From: an uncultured Roseivirga sp.
GTDB taxonomy: Bacteria > Bacteroidota > Bacteroidia > Cytophagales > Cyclobacteriaceae
Assembly: GCA_947493005.1 (NCBI GenBank)
Contig: CANLOY010000006.1
Location: 273,084 to 337,083, forward strand
Length of the DNA: 64,000 nt
Direction of reading: 5' to 3'
Shown: positions 43,244-54,167 of the stretch, in pieces
Position numbering within the stretch: the first letter of the stretch is position 1
Layout: each line of letters starts with the position of its first letter
Translations under genes and position numbers: made by a program
Notes under the pieces: model-generated
The model's input: only the letters and a program-made list of their open reading frames with translations
Database searches by the model: none
What the model was told of the DNA's origin: nothing

Positions 43244-43798
43244 ATGAAAAAAGGTGTTATTGTCTGGTTACTTCTAATTATTACTACTTCTGTAGCTAAT
43301 GCTCAATTCCTGAGACCCAATCATTGGGTTGAATTAGGTATTGGTTTTCATATACAAAGTGGTGAAGAGATAATCGAGTCGGAAAAGAATACAGGTAGTC
43401 TTTTAACCAAAATAGGTTACAAATATTGGGGAACCGGTAAGTTTGGATTCGGAATTGATGCGGCTTTCGGGGATATATTCATTGATATACCAAGTACAGG
43501 AACACGTTTTTACGAACAAGTAGTTGAAGGCACTCTAATGGCCAATTATATGCTTCTATCCAAAAAGAAGTTCGATGTATATATTGGCACTGGAATCACG
43601 GTTGGGCATTTTAATCATATATCCAGAAGGAACACATCTGAGCCCATAGGAACGAAAATGTCAATACCAGTTCAATTAGGGGTTCAACGTGAGCTGTCCC
43701 GAAAAGTGAAAATGACTCTTCAGGTTAATAGAAAGAGTTACTTTTCCAGCATTCCATATTACTATCAGGCTTCAATGGGCATGTCAATCGGACTTTAA
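43244..43798 (+). CDS. Small outer-membrane beta-barrel protein
   Basis: 184 residues with a signal peptide (VIVWLLLIITTSVANAQ). Alternating hydrophobic beta strands and a final YYYQASMGMSIGL fit an outer-membrane barrel. It is a paralog of the N-terminal half of the barrel-OmpA protein at 55240-56538: KIGYKYWGTGKFGFGIDAA matches RLGYRHWLMKKFGVGFDVS, and the ends (YQASMGMSIGL / FQVSLGVSFNL) match too. It lacks the OmpA domain. It converges on the giant T9SS protein with five bases between stops. Confidence 0.78.
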   Translation: MKKGVIVWLLLIITTSVANAQFLRPNHWVELGIGFHIQSGEEIIESEKNTGSLLTKIGYKYWGTGKFGFGIDAAFGDIFIDIPSTGTRFYEQVVEGTLMANYMLLSKKKFDVYIGTGITVGHFNHISRRNTSEPIGTKMSIPVQLGVQRELSRKVKMTLQVNRKSYFSSIPYYYQASMGMSIGL

Positions 43799-43803
43799 CA
43801 TTG

Positions 43804-46800
43804 TCACCTTTTTATTAGTCTCAAACGATCTGTCTTTCCCGGTGTAGTTATCATCAAAAAGTACATACCATCGGGGATTTCCTTTAATTGGGTTTTAACC
43901 CAGTTCGAAGCATTCTTAATTCCTTGTTTACTACTTCTGATTACCAACCCGGAAGCATCAACCAGCCTAAACATATATTGTTCTTTAAGAGATATTGAAG
44001 AGTCGGTTAATACCAATTCAAAATTATCCCCATCGGTTGGATTAGGATAAAATCTCCAGCTCGGTTTAGAAGCCTGGGTAGTTTCATGAATGGCTACCGC
44101 CACAATCGGACTGAATTCAAACGCTCCGGAAAAATCAACTTGCTTTAACCTATAGTGAATAAACCCAGATTGATTAGGCACTGACTTATCGGTAAAAGAG
44201 TAATTATGAAGTGCATTGGTACTTCCATTTCCTGGTACAAAACCGATATCCTTAAACGTCTGTCCACCATCAAGAGACCGTTGAACCGAAAAATGATCAT
44301 TATCAGTTTCAGAAGCTGTTTGCCAATTTAACTCCACTGCTCTTTCATTATTCAATTGACCAGTAAATGAAATAAGGGTTACCGGAAGAGGTGAAACATC
44401 ATTGGTTATTGCGAAATAAATACTTCCGTTTCCAGTAAATGTCACATCTCTTTCCTTAAAATAGGGATTAGAACCTGCTTTTGGTCCTATGTTGTCACCA
44501 ACATTCCAAAAACGCGATGCCAATGGTAAATTGGTGTCATAAATACTAATTCCAACATCATTACCAAGCGTATTATCTTCCTCAGACCCATCCCAGCTTA
44601 ATTGAATACCTAAAGTAACAGGTGTCGTACCACTTGCTAACCATATTTCCCACATACCTCTTACCACATCATCTCTTACTCTCCCTCCACTTGAAGGGGG
44701 AGTATTATATGGTCCTCTTCTGACCCTTCCAAAAAAACTCTGAGTACCATCACACCCAGTGCAGCTTATTGCGATAGGGAAATAAGGGTTGAACCCAATT
44801 GGTAAATGAAACTCATCCGTACTAAGATAAAATGATACCCCGATACCTGTGTCATTATCATCGTCATCTACAGGGTCGGTGCCTATGTAAGAAGTGGAAC
44901 TCCCCCCTGTTACATTGGCCACATTACCAGAAGCTCCCAGAGTAACACTACTCCCAACTCCCATCATTATTCTTCCATCCGTGAGTACAAGGTTATCTCT
45001 TATAGTAAAATCTTCATTCACATTCACTATTCCTGCTGCTGACCTGTTCATTGTAAAATCACCAAGTGTTTCACCACCAGTTGTAAAATCAATAGTTCCC
45101 AGAGTCCCTGTTCCTCCAACTACAATATCTGATGTGGCACTACCTGTTATAGTTCCTGCTCCTGATAAAGTTCCATTAAGGCTTAGCAGATTAGCTCCAA
45201 TAGACAAATCACCTGCAGCAATGTTAAGATTTCCGGAAATTGTGGTACTACCATCCAGAGATTTGGTGCCACTTCCTCCTACTTCTAGCCCTTGATAATC
45301 TGCTCTGGCCGATATGGTTTGTGCACCAGCAAGATCATAAACGATATTCGAGCCACTATTAAGGGTTACACTATTTAGCGTATTAGCAAACGATGTGGAT
45401 ACTCCTCCAGATAAACCATTTGCATTAGATGTATTGACTGTTCCATTGATGGTAATATCACCAGTTCCGGTTATCACATTGCTATTTAAATCCATTGAAG
45501 TGGAAGCATTTTGCGTGAGAGCACCATTTACAGCAATATCATTCATTAAATTGACCGTACCACTAGTATTTGAAATAGTCAGGTTGTTAAAGGTAGAACT
45601 ACCTGAACTTGTTGTTATATTCTGGACTCCAGTTCCCCCAAGCACCATTGTACCATTGCTCGCATTGAAAGTTGCACCGGTGTTGTTAAAATCACCATTC
45701 AAAGTAGTGATCGTATTATTAGTTTGATTAATGGTTCCGGACGACATATTCCATGTACCTGTAATGTCAAATGCAACATTCTGTAAACTCTTAGCACTGG
45801 TTCCAGTAAATGATATGGCATTAAAACTTGGTGGAGTATTAATCAGGTTTCCATCATTGGTAGACCCAGTATAATTTACAGTACCAAGGAACGCACTAAT
45901 ATCTGCAGAAGGGAAATTAAAGTTGTTGCTCGGAGTAGCCTCCAAAGATAGTTCTCCGGTGCCTGTAACATTACCGAAAGTATGGTTAATAGTTGAGCCT
46001 AAGTTCAGCGTACCATTCAATATTAATTCAAATGAGCTTCTCGTAGAAGTAGTTACGGTGACAGAATGCCCTGAACCGATAGTAACACTGTTTCCAACCG
46101 GAGCTGAAAGTGGTAAAGGCGCACTGTCAGTGCCATCACTATTAAATGTCCAGGCACTTGCATTTTCCCAGTTATCTCCACCTGACCCTGCTGTAGCATT
46201 TCGACTGTAATAAACTGCTGGAGTTCCAAACTCACCGGTTTCACCAGCTGTAAAATCGCCCGTTACAAAATTCACACCTGTATATGATATGGTATTGTTC
46301 ACCGAATTGACAAGCCCTGCTTCTCCACCTCCAGGTGTCCAGGCACCTCCCGTTACTCTTCCAGCAAAATAGGATCCTTCGGCACCTTGAACATCACCTT
46401 GTACATAGTTAAAGGTAAGGTCGGCAGTAATACCAGAAAGCCCTGTACTGGACAGCCTGTAATAATATAATAATTCTGTTGATGCTGCATCAGTCGTTAA
46501 AGGATGTGCTTCGTTAAACAAGGCTAAAGTCACTGTACCTGTAGCCGAGTTAGCTGTAAGATTAACTGTTACAGGAGTATAATCGGTACTGACTCCAACT
46601 GGGTAGGTAAAACTGGAAGCACTTGCCGGATAGTTCTTTATGATACCATTATTAGATGATGTTCTAATCATTTTGCTGGCTGAAAATGAACTACCTGAAA
46701 TAGTACTTAGTTCATCAAAAGCTAAAGCATTGTTGGATATATCCATTACCACGGTTCCCGCAAAATCTAAATCACCGTTGATCGTTATGGCATCACCGAC

Positions 46801-49800
46801 TGTAACCGTTCTACCCGTCCCATTTAAAGTAATATTGCCAAAAGCTCCTGAACCACTCATGTTATGATCTGCATCACTAAATGCAATACCTCCAACTCCC
46901 ATGGTACCACTGGAATGCGAAGCATTATTAATCACATTACCAAGAACATTGATGGTTCGACCTCCATCTTCTAATGTGCCACTACTAATTGTAAGGTCGC
47001 TATTAACTGCTGGGTCATTAGTACCTGAAAAGGTCAAAGTTCCTGAAGGTTTATTCACAATCAGGTCATCAAAGCTGATAGCCGTATTAAAGATTGCCAA
47101 TTGCGCTCCTGGACCGTTAAATGTTGTGTTGCCGGTTCCTACATTATAAGCCCCATTATTCGAGAAGTCTCCTCCTATGATCACATCGAGGTTGTTTGTA
47201 TTTAAAGTGCTGTTTGCCTCTGAAAGTGTTAAACCACCATTCAAAGTCAGTCCAAAAACATCAAGCTCAACGGTCGCTGTATTCCCTGCTCCATTTCCAG
47301 TTATGATTAGGTCATTTAAAGCAATATTTGAATCCATAGTATAGGTTTGACCTCCGCTAGTCCCTGGTGAAAAAACTATACTCCCTCCGGAGACCGTTGA
47401 AGATAAAGGCCTTAAATGTAGGTCATCAAATGAAGTCCCACCTCCCCTTACAATGGTAAGTGTACTGCTACCTGACATGTTGAATACTCCGTTATTTGCT
47501 ACTTCCAGCTTACCTCTGGTTGCTAATTGGTTTCTTCCATTAATAGTAACAGCTCCTGCAGATTGACTGTAGGTTAAAGAACCATTGGTATTTACTGCAC
47601 TTCGTCTTATTTGACCATTCACAAAAAGGGTTCCCCCCTGAATATCGATTGTTGGAGTGCCTATGCTTGCATACTCTATATCATTGTTATTATCGTTAGC
47701 CGCATTACCCACATTGACTGCTCCTGTTATTACTTCCAATTCTCCATTCAGTAGTAAATCATTTGCGTTTGCAGCTCCAGTAGCTATATCAATAGTCCCT
47801 CCATTGACTGATAATGCAGCTGTTGAAGGTATAGTCAAAGACGTAGAGGAAGCGGTAATCGTGGTAGCAGTAGTTAATCTGAAAGTACCATTAGTAAGGA
47901 TTAGTCCTGGGTCACCCAGTAAAGCGAAATTACTGGAGGTAACTTCCAGTAAGCTTGAAGCTGAAGTACCTTTATTTACTTCTATAGAGTAAAAATCCAT
48001 GGTAGCTCCAGTACCTGAGATAGTAGTATTATCTACCGAAGTAAAAACCGTTCGAACGAAGACATTAGTATTTGCCAGATCCAATGCTCCATTATTAACT
48101 ACATTACCATAAATTGTAAGTGTCAACCCAGTGGAATTGGTCGTATTATTTGGTCTCAAATCCCCTTCAATATTCAGGTCTCCTAGTATCGTAATGTTAC
48201 GTGTTATTGGAGATCCCCCATCTCTGATTCTTAAAAATCCTCCGGATTCAATGACTAAATTACCATTTATGGTAATATCTCCCGCGGATGCGTTTTGCGA
48301 GGTTTGAACCCGGTTGGTATTTGTACCCGATCCAATTGTGAAATTGTTATGAACCGTAATGGATTGATCAGGCATTGTAATCCTTCTATTTCCATTAGTG
48401 TTGACTGTAAGATTATTATAAGTTGCCGGAGATATATCTGGAATGGTATAGTCTGAGGCACCATCGAAATACTCCACGGTTCCTCCTGATGCTCCAAGAA
48501 AAGCACTTGCATCTCCTGATGGAAAGTTAGCAGAAGAAATTCTTAATGTCCCAACACCATCAACAGTAGAAAAGGTATGCCCAGAAGTTGAGGCTAAATT
48601 CAAAGTAGACCCTGAGGCAATAGTCAGTGCCGCTGCATGTTTAGTGTCTGCCTCGGCAGTAACTGTATAGTTATTAGTATCTCCGTCACCGATAATTACA
48701 ACATCTAAAGCTCCTGGTGTTGTAACAGCAGTCACGCCTCCATGGGTAACTGTCGACCAGGTTGACGCATCACCCCAATTGCCATCGGTACGGGCATAAT
48801 ATGTCACAGGATCAGAAAACGCATCAGCTGCAGTAAATTCACCTTGAAAATAAGTCACTCCAGTAATAGTAAGTTGATCACTTCCTTCAACCACTTGACC
48901 TGGACTGCCTGCATCTCCTAAATCATTCCAATTGGCACTAAAGTATCTTCCCGCTCTGTAAGCTCCATCACTTCCGTTTGTCGGGTATTGATATGTGTGT
49001 GTAACTGAGGGAATTACCCAACCGCTTTCGGAAACGACCCAATAAGCTCCAACTCCCGTATTCCCCGCCCCTAAAATGGGATGGTTAGTTGACACAGGAG
49101 TTACGGTAATACTTCCAAATGTAGTAGCAGTAAAGGTATAGGTTGCTGGAAGGTAATCTGTACTGGTTCCAACAGGAATTACATACCCAGTAGCATTCTC
49201 AGAAAAAGTCTTTGTTACACCACCATCTGAAGCATTGCCTGCCGTTTGAATATATCTGGCTGTACTTTGTCCACTACTATACCCTGCTATTCCGAATGAC
49301 AAGTTATTAGCTCCAATATTCAGAAGCTTGTCATTTGAAAAAGTCAAAACACCATTAACCGTAATATTAGCCGATGTGGAAATGGGTGCGGTAGCGGCAT
49401 TGGTATTAAGCAAGTTCAAGTTTTGAAAAGTACCAGATCCATCCCCTGAAATAATTTGTGTATTAGTCCCATTCAATTGAATGCTTCCACTGCCTGTATG
49501 AGTTGCACTATTCTGAAGATTCCCTGAAACCGTGATAATTTTTCCATTATCGTCAAACGTTCCGCCCGAAAGAGTAAGCTCATCATTAATGGCAATTGTA
49601 GCTGGAGAAGAAGTTGATACACCTAAAGTTCCGGAACTCTTGTTGACAGTAACATCATTAAAACCTCCTGTTATGGCTCCTTCTATTGTCAGCGTTTGAC
49701 TGGCATCACCGTTAAACTGAGTTACATTAGTTCCTGGAGTATATGTTGTTCCTGAGTTTATTGTTAGATTTCCTCCAATTGTAAGTGAATCGTCATCCAT

Positions 49801-51822
49801 AAACAATTCTACCCCAACATCCAGAATCAAATCATTCTGTACTTCAAGGTTTGTCAAATCAATTAAATCATTCATTGGGCGAATATCACCAGTTGCTCCA
49901 TCCCCATCTTCTCTAAGAGTCAAATTATGCAAAGGACCTGGCAAGGTTATACCAAAGTTATTTGCATCAGTAACTTCAGCTATTATCGTTCCTCCAGTTA
50001 CCGAAAAGTCCTGAGGTCTGGTCTGAATACTAATCCCCCCAGTTGTAGCATTTGGGTCGCTGATTATCAAAGTTCCACTCGTCATGGTAAAAGAACTCTG
50101 CGCTTCTGAAAGATCAGTTGACTCCATATCAAAACGCGCCACATTCGCATTATTCCTTCCAACTCCGTTAAAAGTTACTGTACCACCGGTTTGGGTATAA
50201 GAAGCCTTGTTGTTTGCCGACCCTGAATTTGCTCTTCTGAATTGAGCAAGGGTCATCACTCCTCCTTCAATCAAAATTTCCGCGTTATCTCTGTAATTGA
50301 TCCCAGGACCATCTCCCCCGGTAATAGTACCACTGGTTAATCTTAATAGGCCGTAGACAGCTACTCCCTGGCTTCCTCCACTACTTGAACCAGTGGATAA
50401 AGCAACTGAAGCACCATCTACCCATAATCCTCCATTGCTCGGAACATAGAAATGCTTTGACCCTTCAGTTAACGAAACGATATTGATGTTATCATTTAGC
50501 TTTAGGGTTCCATTTCTTATCCACAATGCTTTTAAAACATCGGGTGGATTCGCAGAATTTGTATTGTTGTCATTTGTGGTTCCATATAACTCAAAATTTG
50601 AAACATTCGAAGAATTAACGGTTAACAAAAAGGTTCTATCTGACCCTTTGTCCAGAATAAGCCTATAAAAGTCTGTGGTACCATTACAGGTAAGAACATT
50701 ATCTGAAGCTCCTGAAAAAGTAACAATTGCTGTTCCTACACTTGGATCAGCTGTGTAATTAGGACTACCCTGCGCTGTAAAGCGAACAGACCCGTTATTA
50801 GTAAAATCTCCACCAATATCTACTAGGTGCTCTGTCAAAGCCACACCCGTTCTAATCGAAATACTCGAAGTTCCATCAATCGACACATCCCCAGTCCATG
50901 TGATATTCCTAACTGTAGCATCATCTCCTATTGTTATATCGCTATCATTTTCCAGTATAAAGGTTCCGTTAACCGTTAGGTCAATACCAATTGTTAAGTC
51001 AGAATTATCAAAAATCAGGTTGTTGTATGTTAACTGATCACCAGTAGTTAAAGCTGCTACCCCTGTGTCGTAATACTCAAATGTACCACCAGATGTAGTT
51101 ATAAAGTTGTTAGTTGTACTACCGGGAAATTCATTAGTTGAACGCATCAAACCAGTTCCATCCAAGGATGTAAAAGTGTGTCCTGTGGTACCTCCCAGGT
51201 CTAATGTACTATTGAGGTTGACATTCAATGAGGCAAGATCAAAGTCGTTTTCCGTAACTGTAACAGTTCGGTTTATCAAGACCACTACAGCATCCTCCGG
51301 ACCAGGCACTGCGGCATTCACCAAAGTAGCACCAGAAGAATTTGTAGTCCATGTAGTAGCGTTTTCTGCATTACCGGATTGGAAACTATACAAGGTTAAC
51401 GGGACAGTAGTCGTAGTACTTGATGCTGGCGAAGAAGTAAGTAAATAATCCGGATCACTTGGAGCACCACCAGTGTTAAACTCAAATGCCTCAAAGTGAT
51501 AGGTAGTATTTGAACTCAATCCACGAATAGTGGTAGACGTACCCGTACCGCTATAAACAACAAAATTTCCGGAACCAATCTGAGAACCAGATCCAAAACG
51601 GTCTGCCGTGTAAGAAGTATTATCTGAAGGGGTAGCATCAACAGCTGAAGAAGCCTTAGCCAAGATTAAGATATTTGACCCATCACCTCTGGTCCAAGAT
51701 AAAGTGAGTGTACCAGAACCAACATCCGAAGCTGACAATAGGGTAGCTTGAACAGTTGGTTCCTGAGCGGATAGACCAACTACACAAAATATTAAAAAAA
51801 TAAAGGTGAAAGACCTCCACAT
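43804..51822 (-). CDS. Giant T9SS-secreted surface protein, type A sorting domain
   Basis: About 2672 residues from ATG 51822 (a GTG at 51834 would add four). A signal peptide (FIFLIFCVVGLSAQ) leads to a fibronectin III-like domain (about 25-140), then three long modules, each opening with a Y-x-(S/A)-R or YSFQSG then W-x-x-A-x-(T/A)-W motif near residues 147, 1004 and 1869. Each is filled with short beta repeats rich in Gly, Asn and Thr (NGTL, SGGT), suggesting beta-helices. The last ~80 residues (WRFYPNPTDGDNFELVLTD and DGMYFLMITTPGKTDRLRL) are a type A T9SS sorting domain. Likely a cell-surface adhesin or enzyme scaffold. Confidence 0.85.
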   Translation of the reverse strand: MWRSFTFIFLIFCVVGLSAQEPTVQATLLSASDVGSGTLTLSWTRGDGSNILILAKASSAVDATPSDNTSYTADRFGSGSQIGSGNFVVYSGTGTSTTIRGLSSNTTYHFEAFEFNTGGAPSDPDYLLTSSPASSTTTTVPLTLYSFQSGNAENATTWTTNSSGATLVNAAVPGPEDAVVVLINRTVTVTENDFDLASLNVNLNSTLDLGGTTGHTFTSLDGTGLMRSTNEFPGSTTNNFITTSGGTFEYYDTGVAALTTGDQLTYNNLIFDNSDLTIGIDLTVNGTFILENDSDITIGDDATVRNITWTGDVSIDGTSSISIRTGVALTEHLVDIGGDFTNNGSVRFTAQGSPNYTADPSVGTAIVTFSGASDNVLTCNGTTDFYRLILDKGSDRTFLLTVNSSNVSNFELYGTTNDNNTNSANPPDVLKALWIRNGTLKLNDNINIVSLTEGSKHFYVPSNGGLWVDGASVALSTGSSSGGSQGVAVYGLLRLTSGTITGGDGPGINYRDNAEILIEGGVMTLAQFRRANSGSANNKASYTQTGGTVTFNGVGRNNANVARFDMESTDLSEAQSSFTMTSGTLIISDPNATTGGISIQTRPQDFSVTGGTIIAEVTDANNFGITLPGPLHNLTLREDGDGATGDIRPMNDLIDLTNLEVQNDLILDVGVELFMDDDSLTIGGNLTINSGTTYTPGTNVTQFNGDASQTLTIEGAITGGFNDVTVNKSSGTLGVSTSSPATIAINDELTLSGGTFDDNGKIITVSGNLQNSATHTGSGSIQLNGTNTQIISGDGSGTFQNLNLLNTNAATAPISTSANITVNGVLTFSNDKLLNIGANNLSFGIAGYSSGQSTARYIQTAGNASDGGVTKTFSENATGYVIPVGTSTDYLPATYTFTATTFGSITVTPVSTNHPILGAGNTGVGAYWVVSESGWVIPSVTHTYQYPTNGSDGAYRAGRYFSANWNDLGDAGSPGQVVEGSDQLTITGVTYFQGEFTAADAFSDPVTYYARTDGNWGDASTWSTVTHGGVTAVTTPGALDVVIIGDGDTNNYTVTAEADTKHAAALTIASGSTLNLASTSGHTFSTVDGVGTLRISSANFPSGDASAFLGASGGTVEYFDGASDYTIPDISPATYNNLTVNTNGNRRITMPDQSITVHNNFTIGSGTNTNRVQTSQNASAGDITINGNLVIESGGFLRIRDGGSPITRNITILGDLNIEGDLRPNNTTNSTGLTLTIYGNVVNNGALDLANTNVFVRTVFTSVDNTTISGTGATMDFYSIEVNKGTSASSLLEVTSSNFALLGDPGLILTNGTFRLTTATTITASSTSLTIPSTAALSVNGGTIDIATGAANANDLLLNGELEVITGAVNVGNAANDNNNDIEYASIGTPTIDIQGGTLFVNGQIRRSAVNTNGSLTYSQSAGAVTINGRNQLATRGKLEVANNGVFNMSGSSTLTIVRGGGTSFDDLHLRPLSSTVSGGSIVFSPGTSGGQTYTMDSNIALNDLIITGNGAGNTATVELDVFGLTLNGGLTLSEANSTLNTNNLDVIIGGDFSNNGAYNVGTGNTTFNGPGAQLAIFNTAISFDDLIVNKPSGTLTFSGTNDPAVNSDLTISSGTLEDGGRTINVLGNVINNASHSSGTMGVGGIAFSDADHNMSGSGAFGNITLNGTGRTVTVGDAITINGDLDFAGTVVMDISNNALAFDELSTISGSSFSASKMIRTSSNNGIIKNYPASASSFTYPVGVSTDYTPVTVNLTANSATGTVTLALFNEAHPLTTDAASTELLYYYRLSSTGLSGITADLTFNYVQGDVQGAEGSYFAGRVTGGAWTPGGGEAGLVNSVNNTISYTGVNFVTGDFTAGETGEFGTPAVYYSRNATAGSGGDNWENASAWTFNSDGTDSAPLPLSAPVGNSVTIGSGHSVTVTTSTRSSFELILNGTLNLGSTINHTFGNVTGTGELSLEATPSNNFNFPSADISAFLGTVNYTGSTNDGNLINTPPSFNAISFTGTSAKSLQNVAFDITGTWNMSSGTINQTNNTITTLNGDFNNTGATFNASNGTMVLGGTGVQNITTSSGSSTFNNLTISNTSGTVNLMNDIAVNGALTQNASTSMDLNSNVITGTGDITINGTVNTSNANGLSGGVSTSFANTLNSVTLNSGSNIVYDLAGAQTISARADYQGLEVGGSGTKSLDGSTTISGNLNIAAGDLSIGANLLSLNGTLSGAGTITGSATSDIVVGGTGTLGTIDFTTGGETLGDFTMNRSAAGIVNVNEDFTIRDNLVLTDGRIMMGVGSSVTLGASGNVANVTGGSSTSYIGTDPVDDDDNDTGIGVSFYLSTDEFHLPIGFNPYFPIAISCTGCDGTQSFFGRVRRGPYNTPPSSGGRVRDDVVRGMWEIWLASGTTPVTLGIQLSWDGSEEDNTLGNDVGISIYDTNLPLASRFWNVGDNIGPKAGSNPYFKERDVTFTGNGSIYFAITNDVSPLPVTLISFTGQLNNERAVELNWQTASETDNDHFSVQRSLDGGQTFKDIGFVPGNGSTNALHNYSFTDKSVPNQSGFIHYRLKQVDFSGAFEFSPIVAVAIHETTQASKPSWRFYPNPTDGDNFELVLTDSSISLKEQYMFRLVDASGLVIRSSKQGIKNASNWVKTQLKEIPDGMYFLMITTPGKTDRLRLIKR

Positions 51823-51866
51823 ACCAACTATCACACTAACAAAGTTTAGAACTCGTAACTCAAGTG

Positions 51867-52985
51867 TTATTCAGATAACAAATTCAAGTTTATCTCTGTA
51901 AACCTTCCTGTAGCAAAAGAGCTAGCCATCACCCTAAAGTGCTGATCATCAATTGACTGCACACTCAATTTGGTGGGCTCCAATAAGTTAAGGTCTAAAC
52001 GAGTTTCTTTGATTTCTCCACCCTTTGAGTAAAAGAGAGTGACATAAGACTTTTCAAAAGAAGATACTAAAAAGCTCAGGTCTCCTTGGCCTGATAAATC
52101 AATTGCGGCTATAGATGTAGGGTTCTTGATCTTACCGAAGTCATGTTTAACAAACTTCCCCCCAACATTTTTAAAGACAGTTATTCCTTTTTTCTTAAAA
52201 GAGGCAACTACAATATCCTGATCCTGATCGTTATCAATATCTTTTACTGAAAAATCTAACACACCACTAACACCCGTTACCAATGGTTTTAATTCAAACG
52301 TTCCATCAGTATTGTTTATTCCAATAACAATCCCTTTTTGCTTTTCACTGGCAGCCAATATATCTGGATAACCATCTTTATTGTAATCCAGTGATCGAAT
52401 CTGCTTTATATCAACAAACTGCTCACCTAACGATCTTTTAGTAAACCCCTGATTTTTTTTATTTTCCAACCAAAAGGAATCTCTGTGCTTTGCCCCAACT
52501 AAAAAATCAGGGAAGCCATCTGCATTTAAATCTGATATTGCGATTGACGAGACCTCCTGTGCTCTGTATGACCTTACCAAAGTGAGCCTATGAGAATCTT
52601 CTAGAAACTGTAATACCATAACCGTACCTGCGAGTTCACTTGCGATAGCAACAGTATATTGCCCATCACCCGACTTGAAGGCACTTATATCTCTCAATCC
52701 CTCTGCTGGTAAAATGAGCGACTTTTTAAATTTGGTTTGTCCATTAACTCTTTCGTAAACCTCTACATTACCAGTTTCATAGCACCCAAAAAAAAGTAAC
52801 TCTCTTTCCTCTTCTATTATCTCCGCAAAACTAGTTACGGACCTGGCACTAGTACTAAACTCCTTCTTTGTCCATTTAAGATTATTGGTTTTGCTTTCAT
52901 ACGGAGAGTATAGTCCTCCTATAAAAAACAGAACAAGAGAAAGATTTACTCTGGTTAGAGTACTGGTTATATTTTTATATGACAT
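51867..52985 (-). CDS. FG-GAP/VCBS beta-propeller protein
   Basis: 372 residues. An N-terminal hydrophobic segment (VNLSLVLFFIGGLYS) serves as signal or anchor. The body is a beta-propeller of FG-GAP repeats with calcium-loop motifs DLNADGFPDFLVGA, DYNKDGYPDILAAS and DIDNDQDQDIVVAS. It is encoded 44 bases upstream of the giant T9SS protein and 16 bases downstream of a DUF6089-like barrel, so they are probably co-expressed. It may bind the surface fibre or its ligand. No T9SS sorting domain is visible. Confidence 0.83.
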   Translation of the reverse strand: MSYKNITSTLTRVNLSLVLFFIGGLYSPYESKTNNLKWTKKEFSTSARSVTSFAEIIEEERELLFFGCYETGNVEVYERVNGQTKFKKSLILPAEGLRDISAFKSGDGQYTVAIASELAGTVMVLQFLEDSHRLTLVRSYRAQEVSSIAISDLNADGFPDFLVGAKHRDSFWLENKKNQGFTKRSLGEQFVDIKQIRSLDYNKDGYPDILAASEKQKGIVIGINNTDGTFELKPLVTGVSGVLDFSVKDIDNDQDQDIVVASFKKKGITVFKNVGGKFVKHDFGKIKNPTSIAAIDLSGQGDLSFLVSSFEKSYVTLFYSKGGEIKETRLDLNLLEPTKLSVQSIDDQHFRVMASSFATGRFTEINLNLLSE

Positions 52986-53001
52986 TGTTGGTCAGGTTAA
53001 C

Positions 53002-53865
53002 TTATCTATACTTCGGCCTTCTCCTCTTTTTGAACTTTGAGAAGGATCTCACGTCCAATTCTAGCTTAATGCTAGTCACGATGTAGCCATCCTTCAAATC
53101 AGGATTCCCCCTAGTACCTCCTACTTTACCTGGAGAAAGACCAATCTCTGGTCTTCTATCAGAAAACTCCCTAGCTAAATCACTCGACAATTCGGAAAAA
53201 TCTGGATAAACCGTACTGACATCATCCAAATAATCTGTCAAAGTGAACCTGTAACCCATTTCGAAAATGATTACTGCAATAGAAACGGGTTTAATTCTAA
53301 TACCCAGACCTGCTGGAAATACCATTGCGCTTCCGGGGTATTCGATGTTTTCGGTTCTTAATGGTCTTAAATTGTATTTCTTACCATCCTTCTCTGCCTT
53401 TGGATTATTAGTTGTAACACCTATGCCAACAAAAAAGAATGGATTAAGAAGTGATTTCTGTTCTTCCCTACCATCTAAAACCCTGTATTCCAGCATGCTT
53501 GAAAACTCAAAGTTGTTAGCTCTGAATGATAAGTTTCTAGCGTTTAAATCAACTTGTTTACTCGGGTCAGTATCAGAATCTGATGCACCAATTCGGTAAA
53601 ATGAGAGTGCAAATTTCGCCACAAGATGTTCAGTCATTCCCTTATTATACTCCACAAATAATGAAGGTTGCGGAATAACCGCTTGTGTCTGAAGATCTCC
53701 GTAGTAAGAAGATACCCCGATTCCGAAAGCAATGGACGGTTGAGGAATAGGATGAGAAACCTTGTAGTACTTGGCGTTCTGAGCAGGTAAATCTATTGCT
53801 ATCATGAGAAAGCAAAGAATGGATATTGAAACTCCAGATTTAAGCCCGATACGGAACGAATACAT
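53002..53865 (-). CDS. Outer-membrane protein, DUF6089-like (tandem copy B)
   Basis: 287 residues: a signal peptide (SISILCFLMIAIDLPAQ) and a barrel with SSYYGDLQT near the N-terminus, FVGIGVTTNNPKA, AGLGIR and DYLDDVSTVYP. These are features of the DUF6089 group, which includes the T9SS protein PorG (recalled; moderate certainty). It ends in a run of basic residues (KKRRRPKYR). It is a close paralog of the next gene (54168-55016): both keep SYYGDLQT, IGASD, YLDDVSTVYP and EIG(L/F)SP. It may help export of the giant protein in its operon. Confidence 0.8.
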   Translation of the reverse strand: MYSFRIGLKSGVSISILCFLMIAIDLPAQNAKYYKVSHPIPQPSIAFGIGVSSYYGDLQTQAVIPQPSLFVEYNKGMTEHLVAKFALSFYRIGASDSDTDPSKQVDLNARNLSFRANNFEFSSMLEYRVLDGREEQKSLLNPFFFVGIGVTTNNPKAEKDGKKYNLRPLRTENIEYPGSAMVFPAGLGIRIKPVSIAVIIFEMGYRFTLTDYLDDVSTVYPDFSELSSDLAREFSDRRPEIGLSPGKVGGTRGNPDLKDGYIVTSIKLELDVRSFSKFKKRRRPKYR

Positions 53866-54167
53866 GCTGAAAGTTGAGTATTTGGGCTAAGTCATTTAAA
53901 ATTTTCTTTTGAAGAAAGCCAAACAACCGATAAACGACTACCAAGACAGTTGAACAACAATGAAAGGAGATAAACGCCCCCTGAAACAATACTTTATTTT
54001 GACATATATCTAAAAATCAAAAAATCATTCTACCAGAATAACTAAAACCAAAGAAACCATCAGTTTATAGTACTAATGGTTTAATGTATCCCTTTCGTTC
54101 TCAAATGTTAGAAAATTAACAATCAGTATGTATTCAGCTGACATACGGTTCACTAGTTTTAGAGAAA
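53866..54167. other. Intergenic region between the two DUF6089-like genes
   Basis: 302 bases, AT-rich, no coding frame recognised. As both flanking genes run leftward, this must hold the promoter or a terminator of copy B. A TTTTGACATATATC stretch (about 53998-54010) is a weak promoter-like candidate. No RNA gene was seen. Confidence 0.4.

Noticed and set aside
44894..51448. Long frames on the plus strand across the giant type A protein
   Set aside because: They are antisense shadows of a repetitive Thr/Asn/Gly-rich gene; codon use makes such frames common and none has a recognisable domain.
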